A stretch of 43,801 nucleotides of DNA, taken from the IMG/VR virus record IMGVR_UViG_3300030106_005416, positions 412 to 44,212 of that record. The stretch is one strand, 5' to 3'. Both the position numbers and the translations under genes were made by a program. Source of the stretch: a virus. Positions 31,784 through 42,000 of this stretch are shown here, one piece after another (positions within the stretch are counted from its first letter, which is position 1; every line of letters begins with the position of its first letter). The notes under the pieces are model-generated. The model saw only the letters and a list, made by a program, of their open reading frames with translations. It was not told where the DNA came from and did no database searches.

Positions 31784-32767
31784 ATGAACACAACGATAGC
31801 ATACAGCCATAAGGGTGGCTTTTGGAAAACTAAGTACAGCTTTCTGTCTTCTTGGTTCGCTAGAGTAGGAAAGGCTTTCTATTCATCTAAGTCTGATGCC
31901 TCGGAAGAACCTGTATGGAGGCACAATGACAACTCTGTGCCGAGAACTGCTTATTACATGGCTGAAGGCGGTACCCCAATAGGTAGCGGTATATCTGCTT
32001 CTTTTAACAAGAATGTATCTCAAAATAAGATATACAAGTCCTTTTCTATTGAGGGGAGCAACAACATATCAGGTGTTAACAGCTTTGTTGTAAACTCAGA
32101 CAGCGGCACACCAAAAACATCTTCTGTCGGGCCCATAAAAGACAAGGGGGGCATACTGTATGGACACATAGGTTTATCCCCAACTACATTTGATGGGTCT
32201 AACATATCTCTTATAGGGGAGATAACATCAGATGCCTTGGTCGATCCAAACTCTGAGGACGCCACATTTGTATATTTTTACATGAAAGGCAACAACCTTT
32301 CTACTTCGTCAGTATCTAATGCTTTGTTTTTTGGATCAGGGCAATCGTTCTACGAATCTACTTCTGGCGCTAGCTTGACTTTAAGCAGCGCTACGGCATC
32401 TACCACTGTAACGGGGACAAAAGCTGCCAACATTGCTGTTAGTCAAGATGTAGAAGACCCAACTGTTTTCACCCCTCATTACGACCCAGACAACAATGGC
32501 ACAGCGGTGTTGAGGGGCAGAGAGGTTAAGCTTACAGCAGCTTCATCTGGTCAAGCCACAGCTTTCAAGACAGCTTTAGGCGCTGTTCAGGCATCAGTTG
32601 GAGTCACCGAAAAGATTTTTCTTTACGAGATGTCTTTTGAAGGTATCAATGGATCTCCGCCTAGAGGACAATATGCACAGCTTAACGTGTCGTTGGGATC
32701 AGAACCTTATGAGTTGTATGCGTTGAACCTTAACTACGAGCCAACAGACCTTGACCATACTAAGTGA
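31784..32767 (+). CDS. Companion tail protein (muzzle-like second half)
   Basis: The 327-aa product begins NTTIAYSHKGGFWKTKYSFL, SSWFARVGKAFYSSK, and a Trp-Arg-His element (EEPVWRHNDNSVPRTAYY). This AY-x-x-K-x-x-W-x-x-x-[YF]-S-F pattern is what I recall inside the single large stabilisation protein of crAss-like phages, where the C-terminal half carries it. Here it is a separate gene just 12 bases after the 2337-aa gene, so the ancestral protein appears split or the order rearranged. The C-terminal half is beta-rich (VYFYMKGNNLSTSSV). It probably completes the tail ring. Confidence 0.6.
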   Translation: MNTTIAYSHKGGFWKTKYSFLSSWFARVGKAFYSSKSDASEEPVWRHNDNSVPRTAYYMAEGGTPIGSGISASFNKNVSQNKIYKSFSIEGSNNISGVNSFVVNSDSGTPKTSSVGPIKDKGGILYGHIGLSPTTFDGSNISLIGEITSDALVDPNSEDATFVYFYMKGNNLSTSSVSNALFFGSGQSFYESTSGASLTLSSATASTTVTGTKAANIAVSQDVEDPTVFTPHYDPDNNGTAVLRGREVKLTAASSGQATAFKTALGAVQASVGVTEKIFLYEMSFEGINGSPPRGQYAQLNVSLGSEPYELYALNLNYEPTDLDHTK

Positions 32768-32774
32768 TAATGAG

Positions 32775-32782
32775 TATATTTG
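32775..32782 (+). promoter_or_regulatory. TATATTTG -7 box, 5 nt before ATG, with TTG -33
   Basis: TATATTTGC leaves 5 nt before ATG 32788. TTG at 32751-32753 gives a 21-nt spacer, making this the only TATATTTRC box with a reasonable -33. It favours the start at 32788 over GTG 32764 and ATG 32770. Confidence 0.6.
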
Positions 32783-32787
32783 CAGCT

Positions 32788-34014
32788 ATGATCGACTTTA
32801 TATACAATATTGTATTTGGGTTTGACTACCCAGGACTTGTAAAGGCACTCGATCCAATCACCATTGGCCTTCTTGTGGGCCAAGGGGTTCAGCAGGCGGG
32901 AAAGCTTATTGAGGCCAATCAGCAAAAGAAAGCTGCAGAAGAGCAGATGCGCCAAGGCAAGGATTTGTTTGACCAAATGGTGTCTGATTTCGAGTCTGGT
33001 AAGTACGACGCTTCCTTAAGCCAAGATGTTAGAGACGCCTCAGAGCAAAGAAGGACTTATGCAGAAGAAGTTTCTGATGCAGCAGCCGAGAGAGGCACAG
33101 CGCAGATTCAGTCTGCTCTTGCGGCATCTAGATATGGGGACCCAAGGTCTGCAGCGCTTATACCGAGGCAAATTCAGAGAGTAGAGGACAGCATACAAAA
33201 AGCTGAGCTTTCTGGTCTTCAGCAAAAGGTTGCAGCCGACACCTCTTTGGCGGCAGCCCAGCAAAGAGTTGATGACCAAAACACACAGCTTCAGCAAAGC
33301 CTTGGCGCTATGAAGCTGAGAAGAGGGGCTGCTGGGATGGATGCTGGTCAACTGGCTGCTCAACAGGCTAGGGCAGCTCGCACAGCTGCAGCTACTGGGC
33401 TTTTGTCTGTTGCTGGTCAGGGTATTGCCATGGGCGCTGCTGGCGGCGGTGCAGGCACAGGAGACGGAACAGGCACGCCAGAAGTTAGGTTTGCAACTCA
33501 AGACCCAACAAACCCCGCTCAATTCAATCTTGGTTCGGTTGGCCAAACCCAGTCTGTAGACCCTTCTTCTGGCGCCAATCTTATAGATAGAATTGCGTTA
33601 GGAGAGTTTACTGGAACACAATCAGACAGAAGCCTCCCCAACAGAACATACACTCCCGAAGAAATTGCCGAGTTCGAAAGACGTCAATTAGAAGCAGCAC
33701 TTCGGGCTGCTTCGGCGTTTCCCTTTAAAAAAGGTGGTCAATACAAATTTGCCAACAAGGGCGGTGAGGTACACATGACAGAAGGTGAGTTTAGCCACAA
33801 GACAAATAAAAAGGCTTTGGTTGACGAGGAGACAGGTGTTAAGGAGGCCGAGCTTACTGGCGATGAAGCCATGGTGAGAGACGGAGAAAACGTTCTTGTA
33901 TTCAACCCTAATCAGCAAAACACCATCGAGTCTCTTGTAAACAAAGGAGATGCAAAGGGTTTGATGAAGAAGATGAAGGCGCTACTTAAAAAATTCAACA
34001 AGCAAAATGTCTAA
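32788..34014 (+). CDS. Internal virion protein (T7 gp14-like role) with N-terminal membrane-type helix
   Basis: The 408-aa protein starts MIDFIYNIVFGFDYPGLVKA, a hydrophobic segment that could insert into the cell envelope. Alanine-rich coiled coils then run from about 45 to 215 (KKAAEEQMRQGKDLFDQMVS, and on to AQQRVDDQNTQLQQSLGAMK). A Gly/Ala-rich linker and GGQYKFANKGGEVHMTEGEF (about 311-330) follow. The C-terminus is basic (KKMKALLKKFNKQNV). In podoviruses such proteins are stored in the capsid core and ejected to form a channel. The gene overlaps the next one by eight bases, and the three genes to the window end form this ejection group. Confidence 0.65.
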   Translation: MIDFIYNIVFGFDYPGLVKALDPITIGLLVGQGVQQAGKLIEANQQKKAAEEQMRQGKDLFDQMVSDFESGKYDASLSQDVRDASEQRRTYAEEVSDAAAERGTAQIQSALAASRYGDPRSAALIPRQIQRVEDSIQKAELSGLQQKVAADTSLAAAQQRVDDQNTQLQQSLGAMKLRRGAAGMDAGQLAAQQARAARTAAATGLLSVAGQGIAMGAAGGGAGTGDGTGTPEVRFATQDPTNPAQFNLGSVGQTQSVDPSSGANLIDRIALGEFTGTQSDRSLPNRTYTPEEIAEFERRQLEAALRAASAFPFKKGGQYKFANKGGEVHMTEGEFSHKTNKKALVDEETGVKEAELTGDEAMVRDGENVLVFNPNQQNTIESLVNKGDAKGLMKKMKALLKKFNKQNV

Positions 34015-36049
34015 TCTATTTGCCGCTACGCCACTTCCAGGTCGATTTGACAAGGTAGAAAAGGCGGATCTTACTGGGGCACAACAAGTTGCGCTTAGAG
34101 CAGACTCTAGAGATAGAGAGCTGGCAAGAAGATTTGAGCGTGCAGAGGATATGAGGAGAGTGGACCTCAACTCTGCTGCTAACTTTGACATCGCGTCTAT
34201 TGGGCAGTTTGGTCAAGAGATCTTTCAACAGGAAGTAAACGAGGTCCGAAATATGATCGTTAATGGAGATCTCGATCCGACACAAGCTAGGGCAAAAATC
34301 GGTGAGCTTAAGGGACTATTTGGTCAGTTTAAACAGCATGCCGACGCAATGAGCGAAAAGGACAAGGAGGCCTTGGGGCTGGTCGAAGACCCAACAAAGA
34401 GAAGTGCTTACCAGAAAAGAATGGGTATCGGCGAAGAGCTTAGCTACGGCGTTGATGACTACGCAGTACAGCACAACCTTGCTATGAACGGTGTGTTTAA
34501 GCAGGGAAGTGCTCAAAAAGTAAACGGTCAATGGACAGTCATAGACCCTAACACGGGTCAAAGAGTCCCATTTAGTCAGGTTACTGGCTTTGCGGACCCC
34601 AATCACTTCTACAGATACGGCACCAAGGCTGTTGATGTAGGAACTTTGGACGACTGGGCCAAGTCAAAGGCCACGGCTTCAGCCATTGGTTTTAAGGACG
34701 GAAAGTGGGATGAGTCCCGTGCAAGAAGCACGTACAGAGACAACATTCTTACCACTGACGATGTTGGTAAAACTCACAGACTGCAGCTCCTTGGCACGCT
34801 TGAGGATAGGGGACTTGTTGATCACCTCACTGATGATCAGAAGAGAGCCTTCAGAGACGGAGACTACACAGTTCAGACTACAGAGGATGGACAGCAGATC
34901 ATCGTTGACGCCAATGGCAAAAGGCTTTCTGCCTTTGAGGAGATTATCGCTAAGGGTGAGGACGAGTTTGTTACTAGAAGCCAGTTTGACGTGACCCTGG
35001 GTGACAGAAAGAAAAAGGGCTCTGGTAGTGGCAGTGGTAGTGGAGAGGACAAAGATTTTGTTACTGGAGGCTTAAGCGTTCCTCAGTCTGGAGCCGCTGA
35101 AAGAGCAGATCTTAGCAACCCTGAAATGGAAAAATACATAGCTGGTGGCGGCGAAATGGGTCATAGTCTTAATAGATTTAACACAGCGCCCACGATAACT
35201 GGCACTTATGTTGTTCCAAATCACCCTAACACCAAAAAAGTATCTATTGTGGCGGCAGGAGTAAACGAACTTGGTCAGCGTGTTGCCATGATTGTTGGAG
35301 AGCAAGTTGTAGAGACTCCAAGCTCTCTGGGGCCAGACTTCCCTCCTACCGTAGCAAAAACTCCTTTTGAAATGGAGATACCCATAGGGGAGGATATGGA
35401 CGGTGTTTCTAGCGACGTATATCAAGAGATATATCAGAATCATCCTGAAATGGCTCGTCAAATAGAGGCCGACAGAAATGCTCGATTTGGCACTAGAGTC
35501 GATAACATGCCAGCAGAAGAGCCCGAAGAGCAACAAGAAGTCAATATTCCTGACGCTCAAAAAGAGCAAGTTAAGAGGTACGATGCTTTGAAGAAGAGAA
35601 GAGATGAGATCCTTAACGATCCTAACCCTGTTGGTCGCGAGGGCAACCTTGAGGTAGAAAGGATTCAAGAGGAAATGGACGTTCTTTTGAGCGACAAAGC
35701 CCTCGGGCCGATCCTTAGGGAGAGAGATGAGGCAGAGCGCAGAAGAATAAATGAAGGCATTGCAAGCGCCAACAGAACCCAACAAACTCAAGCGCAACAG
35801 AGCGTGATTGACGGTGATCAAGATGCGGCTGAAGACCCCCTTGCTCGGGTTGAAAACATGGCGAAAGAATCAAGCAGTGTTATTGCTAAAATCCCAGACG
35901 CCATGAAAGAGAGGGTTACGTCTATAATAGACGCTGCGCTTCCTGAAAAGTTGTATGCTTATGAAACTCAGAACTCTGTGGGAGAAAAAGCTATTGGCTT
36001 TAAAAATGAAGCTGGAGAAGACACTGGGGAAATGATTTTCTTTAGTTAA
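34007..36049 (+). CDS. Probable internal virion/ejection protein, 680 aa
   Basis: The product is highly charged and mostly helical. The N-terminal 120 residues are coiled coil (DSRDRELARRFERAEDMRRV). The middle has a globular part (YGTKAVDVGTLDDWAKSKAT), and GSGSGSGSGEDKD at about 345-357 forms a flexible linker. The C-terminal third is coiled coil again (QKEQVKRYDALKKRRDEILN). The tail ends GFKNEAGEDTGEMIFFS. It sits between the gp14-like protein and the giant polyvalent protein, the position of internal virion protein 2 in T7-like order. No enzymatic motif is recognised. Confidence 0.6.
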   Translation: MSNLFAATPLPGRFDKVEKADLTGAQQVALRADSRDRELARRFERAEDMRRVDLNSAANFDIASIGQFGQEIFQQEVNEVRNMIVNGDLDPTQARAKIGELKGLFGQFKQHADAMSEKDKEALGLVEDPTKRSAYQKRMGIGEELSYGVDDYAVQHNLAMNGVFKQGSAQKVNGQWTVIDPNTGQRVPFSQVTGFADPNHFYRYGTKAVDVGTLDDWAKSKATASAIGFKDGKWDESRARSTYRDNILTTDDVGKTHRLQLLGTLEDRGLVDHLTDDQKRAFRDGDYTVQTTEDGQQIIVDANGKRLSAFEEIIAKGEDEFVTRSQFDVTLGDRKKKGSGSGSGSGEDKDFVTGGLSVPQSGAAERADLSNPEMEKYIAGGGEMGHSLNRFNTAPTITGTYVVPNHPNTKKVSIVAAGVNELGQRVAMIVGEQVVETPSSLGPDFPPTVAKTPFEMEIPIGEDMDGVSSDVYQEIYQNHPEMARQIEADRNARFGTRVDNMPAEEPEEQQEVNIPDAQKEQVKRYDALKKRRDEILNDPNPVGREGNLEVERIQEEMDVLLSDKALGPILRERDEAERRRINEGIASANRTQQTQAQQSVIDGDQDAAEDPLARVENMAKESSSVIAKIPDAMKERVTSIIDAALPEKLYAYETQNSVGEKAIGFKNEAGEDTGEMIFFS

Positions 36050-36054
36050 GTCCT

Positions 36055-36062
36055 TATCTTTA
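36055..36062 (+). promoter_or_regulatory. TATCTTTA box, 4 nt before ATG of giant gene
   Basis: TATCTTTA fits TAnnTTTR, with the same 4-nt gap to ATG 36067 as five TATATTTRC promoters. The base after the box is A, not C, so it is a weaker match. Confidence 0.4.
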
Positions 36063-36066
36063 AGAA

Positions 36067-39000
36067 ATGAACGGAGAAGACTACAATCTCAACCTCGGCG
36101 AGGTTCAATCACCGCAACAAGAAGAAGCTACAGGCCCATCTCTTTCTATGGATGAGTACTTGAGAAGGCTCAACAAATTAGGAGTTGAAGGAAACGATGC
36201 TATATCTATTATGGCTGGAAACGGTTATGATGAGCAGCAGGTTTATAACCATGTAGTTGCCAAGTATGAAACTCAAAGAGAGGAGTTTCTTAAAAAGCAA
36301 AAAGAAGCCGAGCGAAGAGCAAAAGAAGCTGAACAAAGGGCCGAAGCTATGAGCTCTCAAAAAAAAAAGAGCGATCGGTTCGATTCTTCGGAAGGACGCT
36401 TTATTGGGGATTTCGATGACCCTGACAGCGTAGAAGCTAGAGGAGATATAGATCAGTCCAAGTATCAGCAGATATTTGAAGAAAACCCCGATCTAAACGA
36501 CCCTTACTCTGCAGTTGCTCTTCCTCAGGACCTCATTGAGTCCATGGAGGCTGGAGAAGATGTGGAGCTTAGATATCAGTCATTTAAAAATGACGAGGAT
36601 ATTTATGATAACTATGTAGCGAAGCAAGCTGTTTCTCAGATAAATCAAGCCATAAAGGACAAGGATCAGCGCCTTTATGATGTGCTAAGAGCAGACTTGA
36701 AAGACATGGGGTATAATTACCCCCAGTCTATTGAAGAGGCCTCTTCTTACAGCGCAATCACGTTTGACGCTTTAGAAAAAGAGAGCAGTAAGCTTATAGA
36801 GCAAAGAAACCTAATCAACGATCAGTACGGACTCCCATCTGGTTTCAATCCAGAGTCTGATGTGGACTTTATGTATGCGCTAAGGGAGTCTTTGAATCGT
36901 CAAAGAGCTGACTTAGATTCTAGCGAGCTATCCGCCTACGATGAAAGGATTAGAGAGGAGGCTGATGAGTTGATTGGTGGATTTGCTGGTGAATCTCTGA
37001 TAAGAGGCTTTGCTCAGGGGTTTATTGGAGAGATAATAGATTCAGCTCAGTACGGACTTCCAGCTATGTACCACGAATACGTTGGTGACGACAAGAAGTA
37101 CAATGCTTACATGTCAGCCAGCAGGAGATCAAGTGATATAAGAGAGCAGGGAAAGAGAAATAGATTCAAGGAAAGGTTTGATATTGGTTCTGATTTGCCG
37201 CGTTTACAAGGCGAGTCTAACGAACAGTATGAGGCAAGAAAGTCTGCTTTCGTAGAGAAAGTTGCATCCATGGGCATGTCCGAAGCAACTGAGGCAATGA
37301 TAAATGGAGAAATTTCTAGCTCTGATTATCACACAAAAATGCTTTACGAAACGGGCAACACTTTTGGTAACGCCCTGAGCTACATGATACCCATTGGTAA
37401 GGCTGGAAGAGCTGTTGAAGGCGCAGAAATGACACTAAAAGCGGCAAGAAGGGCCTCTGCTGCTAAAGGGGGCATGACTGCTGCTAGGGCTGCAGTAAAA
37501 ACAGCCGAAAGATCTCTTAGGCTTGCGAAGATAACGAACGGTGGTGTGTACGCAACTCTTGGCATAACGTCTGGGGCCTCACAATACTCTGAGTTATACG
37601 ACAGAAAAGACTTAAGCTTTGCTGAAAAAATGACCCAAGCCACTCTTGTCGGTGTTGCCGAGGCTACTTTGGGCAAAATGTTTTCTAACGTTGATCGACT
37701 TTTTGTAGGCGGTGCAGCTAGAACAGTAAAAGCAAAAACAACTCAAGAGTTCGCAAAGCTGGCAAAAGAAAAGCTGGCAGAAATGACCAAGAAAAAAGCT
37801 CTTCGTGCTGGCCTAAGACAAACAGGAAAAGGCTTAAGCGAGGAGTTTCTTGAAGAGTTTGGGGTTGAGGTTGTGGCTCAAGGAGCGGAGATCATCAACG
37901 ATATAGCCATGGGGAGACAGCCCAGAGAAATCGACTGGTATGCGTTGATTGACGCTGGTATGGCTGGCATAATTGGAGCAGGACCTACAAGCGCCTTGGC
38001 TGGGGTTGGCTCTTACAGAGCCCACAACAGCCTTCTCAGGAGAAGAAAAGAAGTCGCAGACAAAATAGGAGAGATTGATGACGCCATAGGCATGGCCGAA
38101 ACTGTTGAAGAAAGAAAAAGGCTTACCCAGATAAAAGACGGTATGTCGGCAGAGCTCATGCTGATTGATGGTGAGTCTAGAAATGTCTTCGAAAGCCTTT
38201 CTGAGGGTCAGAGAAGAAGACTTCTCAAGATCCACAGAGATATGGCGTACACGGAAAACGCCCTGAGGAAGAAGGACTTGACAAAGGAAGAGAGAGAGCA
38301 GCTCACCACGAGATACGAGTCCCTCCTAAGGGCTAAGACAGATATTGAAAACTCTGCAGAGAAGCCAAAGCTGTCGAGAGATGATGATAGTGTACCTACT
38401 CAGGACGCATCTGGCCAAGAGGTTGAGATCAAGGGTGAGGACACAACTAGAGAAGACGACATAAAGGCAGAGACAGCAGAGCCTGCTGCTGAGGAGGCTC
38501 CACAGGAGCAACGTCAGGAGGCTGTTCAGCTGTCTTTGTTTGATGAGACTCAAGAGGAAGAAGCACCTGCTGAGGAAGCACCTGCTGCTGAAGAAGCACC
38601 TGCTGAAGAAGAAGCGACTGCTGAAGAAGAGGCAGAACCATCTGAAGGCGTTAAGACGTTTACAGATATGGGTGGAGACCTTGTCGATGTTACCGACACC
38701 AACGTGGTTGGGGATGGCGAGGGCAAGATGTCTCTTGAGGCAGCTATTGCTGTCAATAGAATGAGCAGAGCTTTTGGTAAATCTCTTTCAGAGGCTGGTT
38801 ACACCTTTAAAATCTACTCAAGAAAAGCTTATAATGAGCTTGCTAGAAAGGCAGACCCCAAGGCTGATCCTAGTGAAAGCTTTGGTTTTGTTCAGGGCAA
38901 AACTATTGCTATTGCTATGGACGCTCAGAATGCGGACGTATTCGAAGAGTTCGGACATGCTGCGTTGAGAGACATTATAGGTAAGGATGCTAAAGCCAGA

Positions 39001-42000
39001 ACAGCTATATACAAGACTCTTCAAGGCCTTGCCAAGAAAAACGCCACGATAAAAGAAATACTTGATGACGTAAGAAACGATGAGGTTTACAGCAGGCAGG
39101 GTCAAGCAGCCATAGAGGAGGAATCTATTGTTAAGTCTCTGATTGCTTATGCAGAAAACCCTCAAGTGTTAGGCAAAGGTGGGTTTGTGAGCAAAATGAT
39201 GGCAGCCATCAATAAGGTGTTTGCCAGATTTGTTGGAAAGGACATTAAGATTATTGAAAACGAGCAAAAGTTTTTTGACTTTGCACGAAAGTTTGCTGCG
39301 GCCACAAGAGGTGATCAAGTTGAGATAACAGATCCAGGCATACAGGATCAAGACCTTGTAAAGCGACCTGACGAGTCAGAGGCGCAGTATAGAGAGAGGC
39401 TTGCTGAGGCTGCAGAGCAAATGGATCCGATGACCGATGAGCAAAGAGCTCAGCAAGAGTTTGAAGATAGAGGAGAGGACATCTCCACGGTGAGGTTTGC
39501 GAGAAGAAACAAGACTGAGTTCACGTACCTCAAGGACACAACTGTTTACTATAGAGAAGACCCATATGCCGATATTGGGGTTACTATGCAAAATGAGCAC
39601 GGCCTTAGAGACAAGAAGATAAACGTCAAGGACTACTTCCACTTCAGAAACTGGTTTAACTACATGACCGCCAACGGTCGTAGACCAGCCAGAATTATGA
39701 ATATGTACTTTATTAAAGACGGAAAGAAGTACACTGTTAAGCCACCTAAGCCTAAGACAGACAGAGATGGTAACGTAGTTAGAATAGAGGGTCCTCTTCA
39801 CGGAAGGCTTGCAGCGGCTGATAGAGCTCAGAGGGAAAGACAGCGTAGAGCCACGGAGTTTAACGAGGCATACGACAGAGTTTTTCAGCTAGAAGAGGAC
39901 GCTGCGGTACTCAAGTCTGCTGGCATAGATTCAGCACTGGGAATGGCTTTGGTTCCTGGCTTCAATCTTCAGGAGTACACTGAAACACCGCAAGACGAAA
40001 AGTCACTATACGCAAGCAATTTTAGAAAACAAGTTCTTCTCAACAGAAGCCTTGAAGAGCAGGCGGAGGTTCTTGAAATTGCAAACGAAAACTTGCAGCT
40101 CCTCAAGGAGTCTGGACTCAGTGTCGCTGAGATAGAAGCAGCAGACAAAGCAAAGCTGCTCAACATGTCTGGCAGAACACCATCATTCCTTGCTCAGGAC
40201 GGTGACACCCTGAACTCGGGCAGCATAAGATTTGCTAGAAGAAAGAAGAAAGGCACAAGGATTCAGACAGAGGAAGAGCAAAAAGCATACATGGATGAGA
40301 TCAGAAAGCAGTTCCCTGGCGTATCTGAAGAAGATCTTTTTATAAGTGACAAAGAGCTTGCAGATTTAAACGGTGCCAGATCTGTTCTCCTTGGTTATGA
40401 CCGAAGCAAAGAAAAGGTTGGGACTGGAATATTCCAGCAGCTTAGAAGGCTTATTGGTGGAAAGAATATTGTCAGCACTCACCGTAACGCGGGTATGCTT
40501 GACAGGGTGTATGATAAGATTAAAGCAGAGATAGCTGAAGATAGAAAGAAAGGAGGCCCTAACAAAGGGTTCATAGTGATCGCTACAGCTGCACTGGACG
40601 TGGGGTCTTTGGCTGGAAACCCAAACATATTTGCAGACATTGCAAGAAGATATGTTGACGAAGGCGCAACCTTTGAGGAGAGGATGAGTAGGGCCAATGA
40701 GGTTCTCAAGTCATTGTCAAAGGCTGACTACGCAGCCTTTATTAAGGCATCAAGAAGAAGAAGAGGCGAGATTCACAGAAGAGTTAGAAGTAGACTAAAC
40801 CCAACAGAGGTCAGGTTTAAAATTGACTCTGCAGAAACACTTTCTGACTTCCTGGGTATTTTTGATGACGTAGAAGGGTTTGACGAATCTGGATTTGCAA
40901 AAAGCTTTGACGATAGAAACAGACTTGCAAGAAAGTTTGTTGGTGAATTTCTTATATCAGAAAAGCCAGATACAAAAAGCACGAAGCAGGCTGTTGATGA
41001 CTTTCTCGTAGAGAATTACGCTGATCTTGCTTTGGAAAAAGTTCCAGGAGCGTCTATTGTTACGCTTCAAAAGTTACCATACGAAGTCAGCAAGGAAGGT
41101 GCTCTTACTATACCTGAATCCGTTCTTCAAGAAGCGGTAGATGATTCTGCAGCATTCCCTGCAGCGCTAGTATCAGAGACTGCTGAAAAAACAAAAGTTC
41201 TTAAGACTCCTATCCCTATTGAGCTGGCCTATCCGTCTAAGGTAAAGAAGACAGAAAAAGATCCAACAGGCATAAGGTCTGCAAAGCAAAAGGGAGCTCG
41301 AGGGACGGAAGGTAAAATTCAGCTTATGGGGCTGAAGACTAGAGATGATGGAACTACAGAACATGATTCTGGTAGACGTCAGTCTAGAAGAAAGGGTGGC
41401 CAATCCTTTAAGATGGAGGACCAAACGGCATTCCAGAAGTGGAAGAACTTGTGGATAAGAAGGCTTCAGGACAAATACATAGACATCTTCAACATCCAAG
41501 AGTCTATTGAGCGGCAGAGAGGTAAGGTTGGACGAGAGCAAGACTTCAGGATGGCTGAGGAGCTCATGTACGGTAAGGCAGCTGAGGACTTGGCCAAGCT
41601 TGACAAGAGGGTCGAAGAGATTACTAGCCTTATGAAGAGGGCTGGAGTCAAGGTTGACGAGGTGTCAAGATACCTGTACGCTCTGCACGCAAAAGAGCGT
41701 AACGCAGTTATTGCACAGAGAAGTAAAGGGGCAATCAAAGACGGCAGTGGTATTTCTGACGCAGAAGCTGACGCCATCCTAAACTCTGCAAACAAAAAGG
41801 CTTTGAACCCCATAGTGTCTAAGATCAGAGAGATCCAACAAGACACAAGAGACACCATGGTCAAGTATGGTTTGGAAACCAAGGAGACCGTTGATGCGTT
41901 TGAGGCTATGTTCCAGAACTATGTGCCTCTTGCAGGGTTGTCTGTAGATGAAGACCTTGGCTCTCCGTATCCTACGGGTGGCGCAGGCATGAACGTGTTT

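Noticed and set aside
35072-35821. Leftward 249-aa open frame
   Set aside because: Entirely antisense to the internal virion protein gene, Leu/Ser/Ile-rich, with no start signal.
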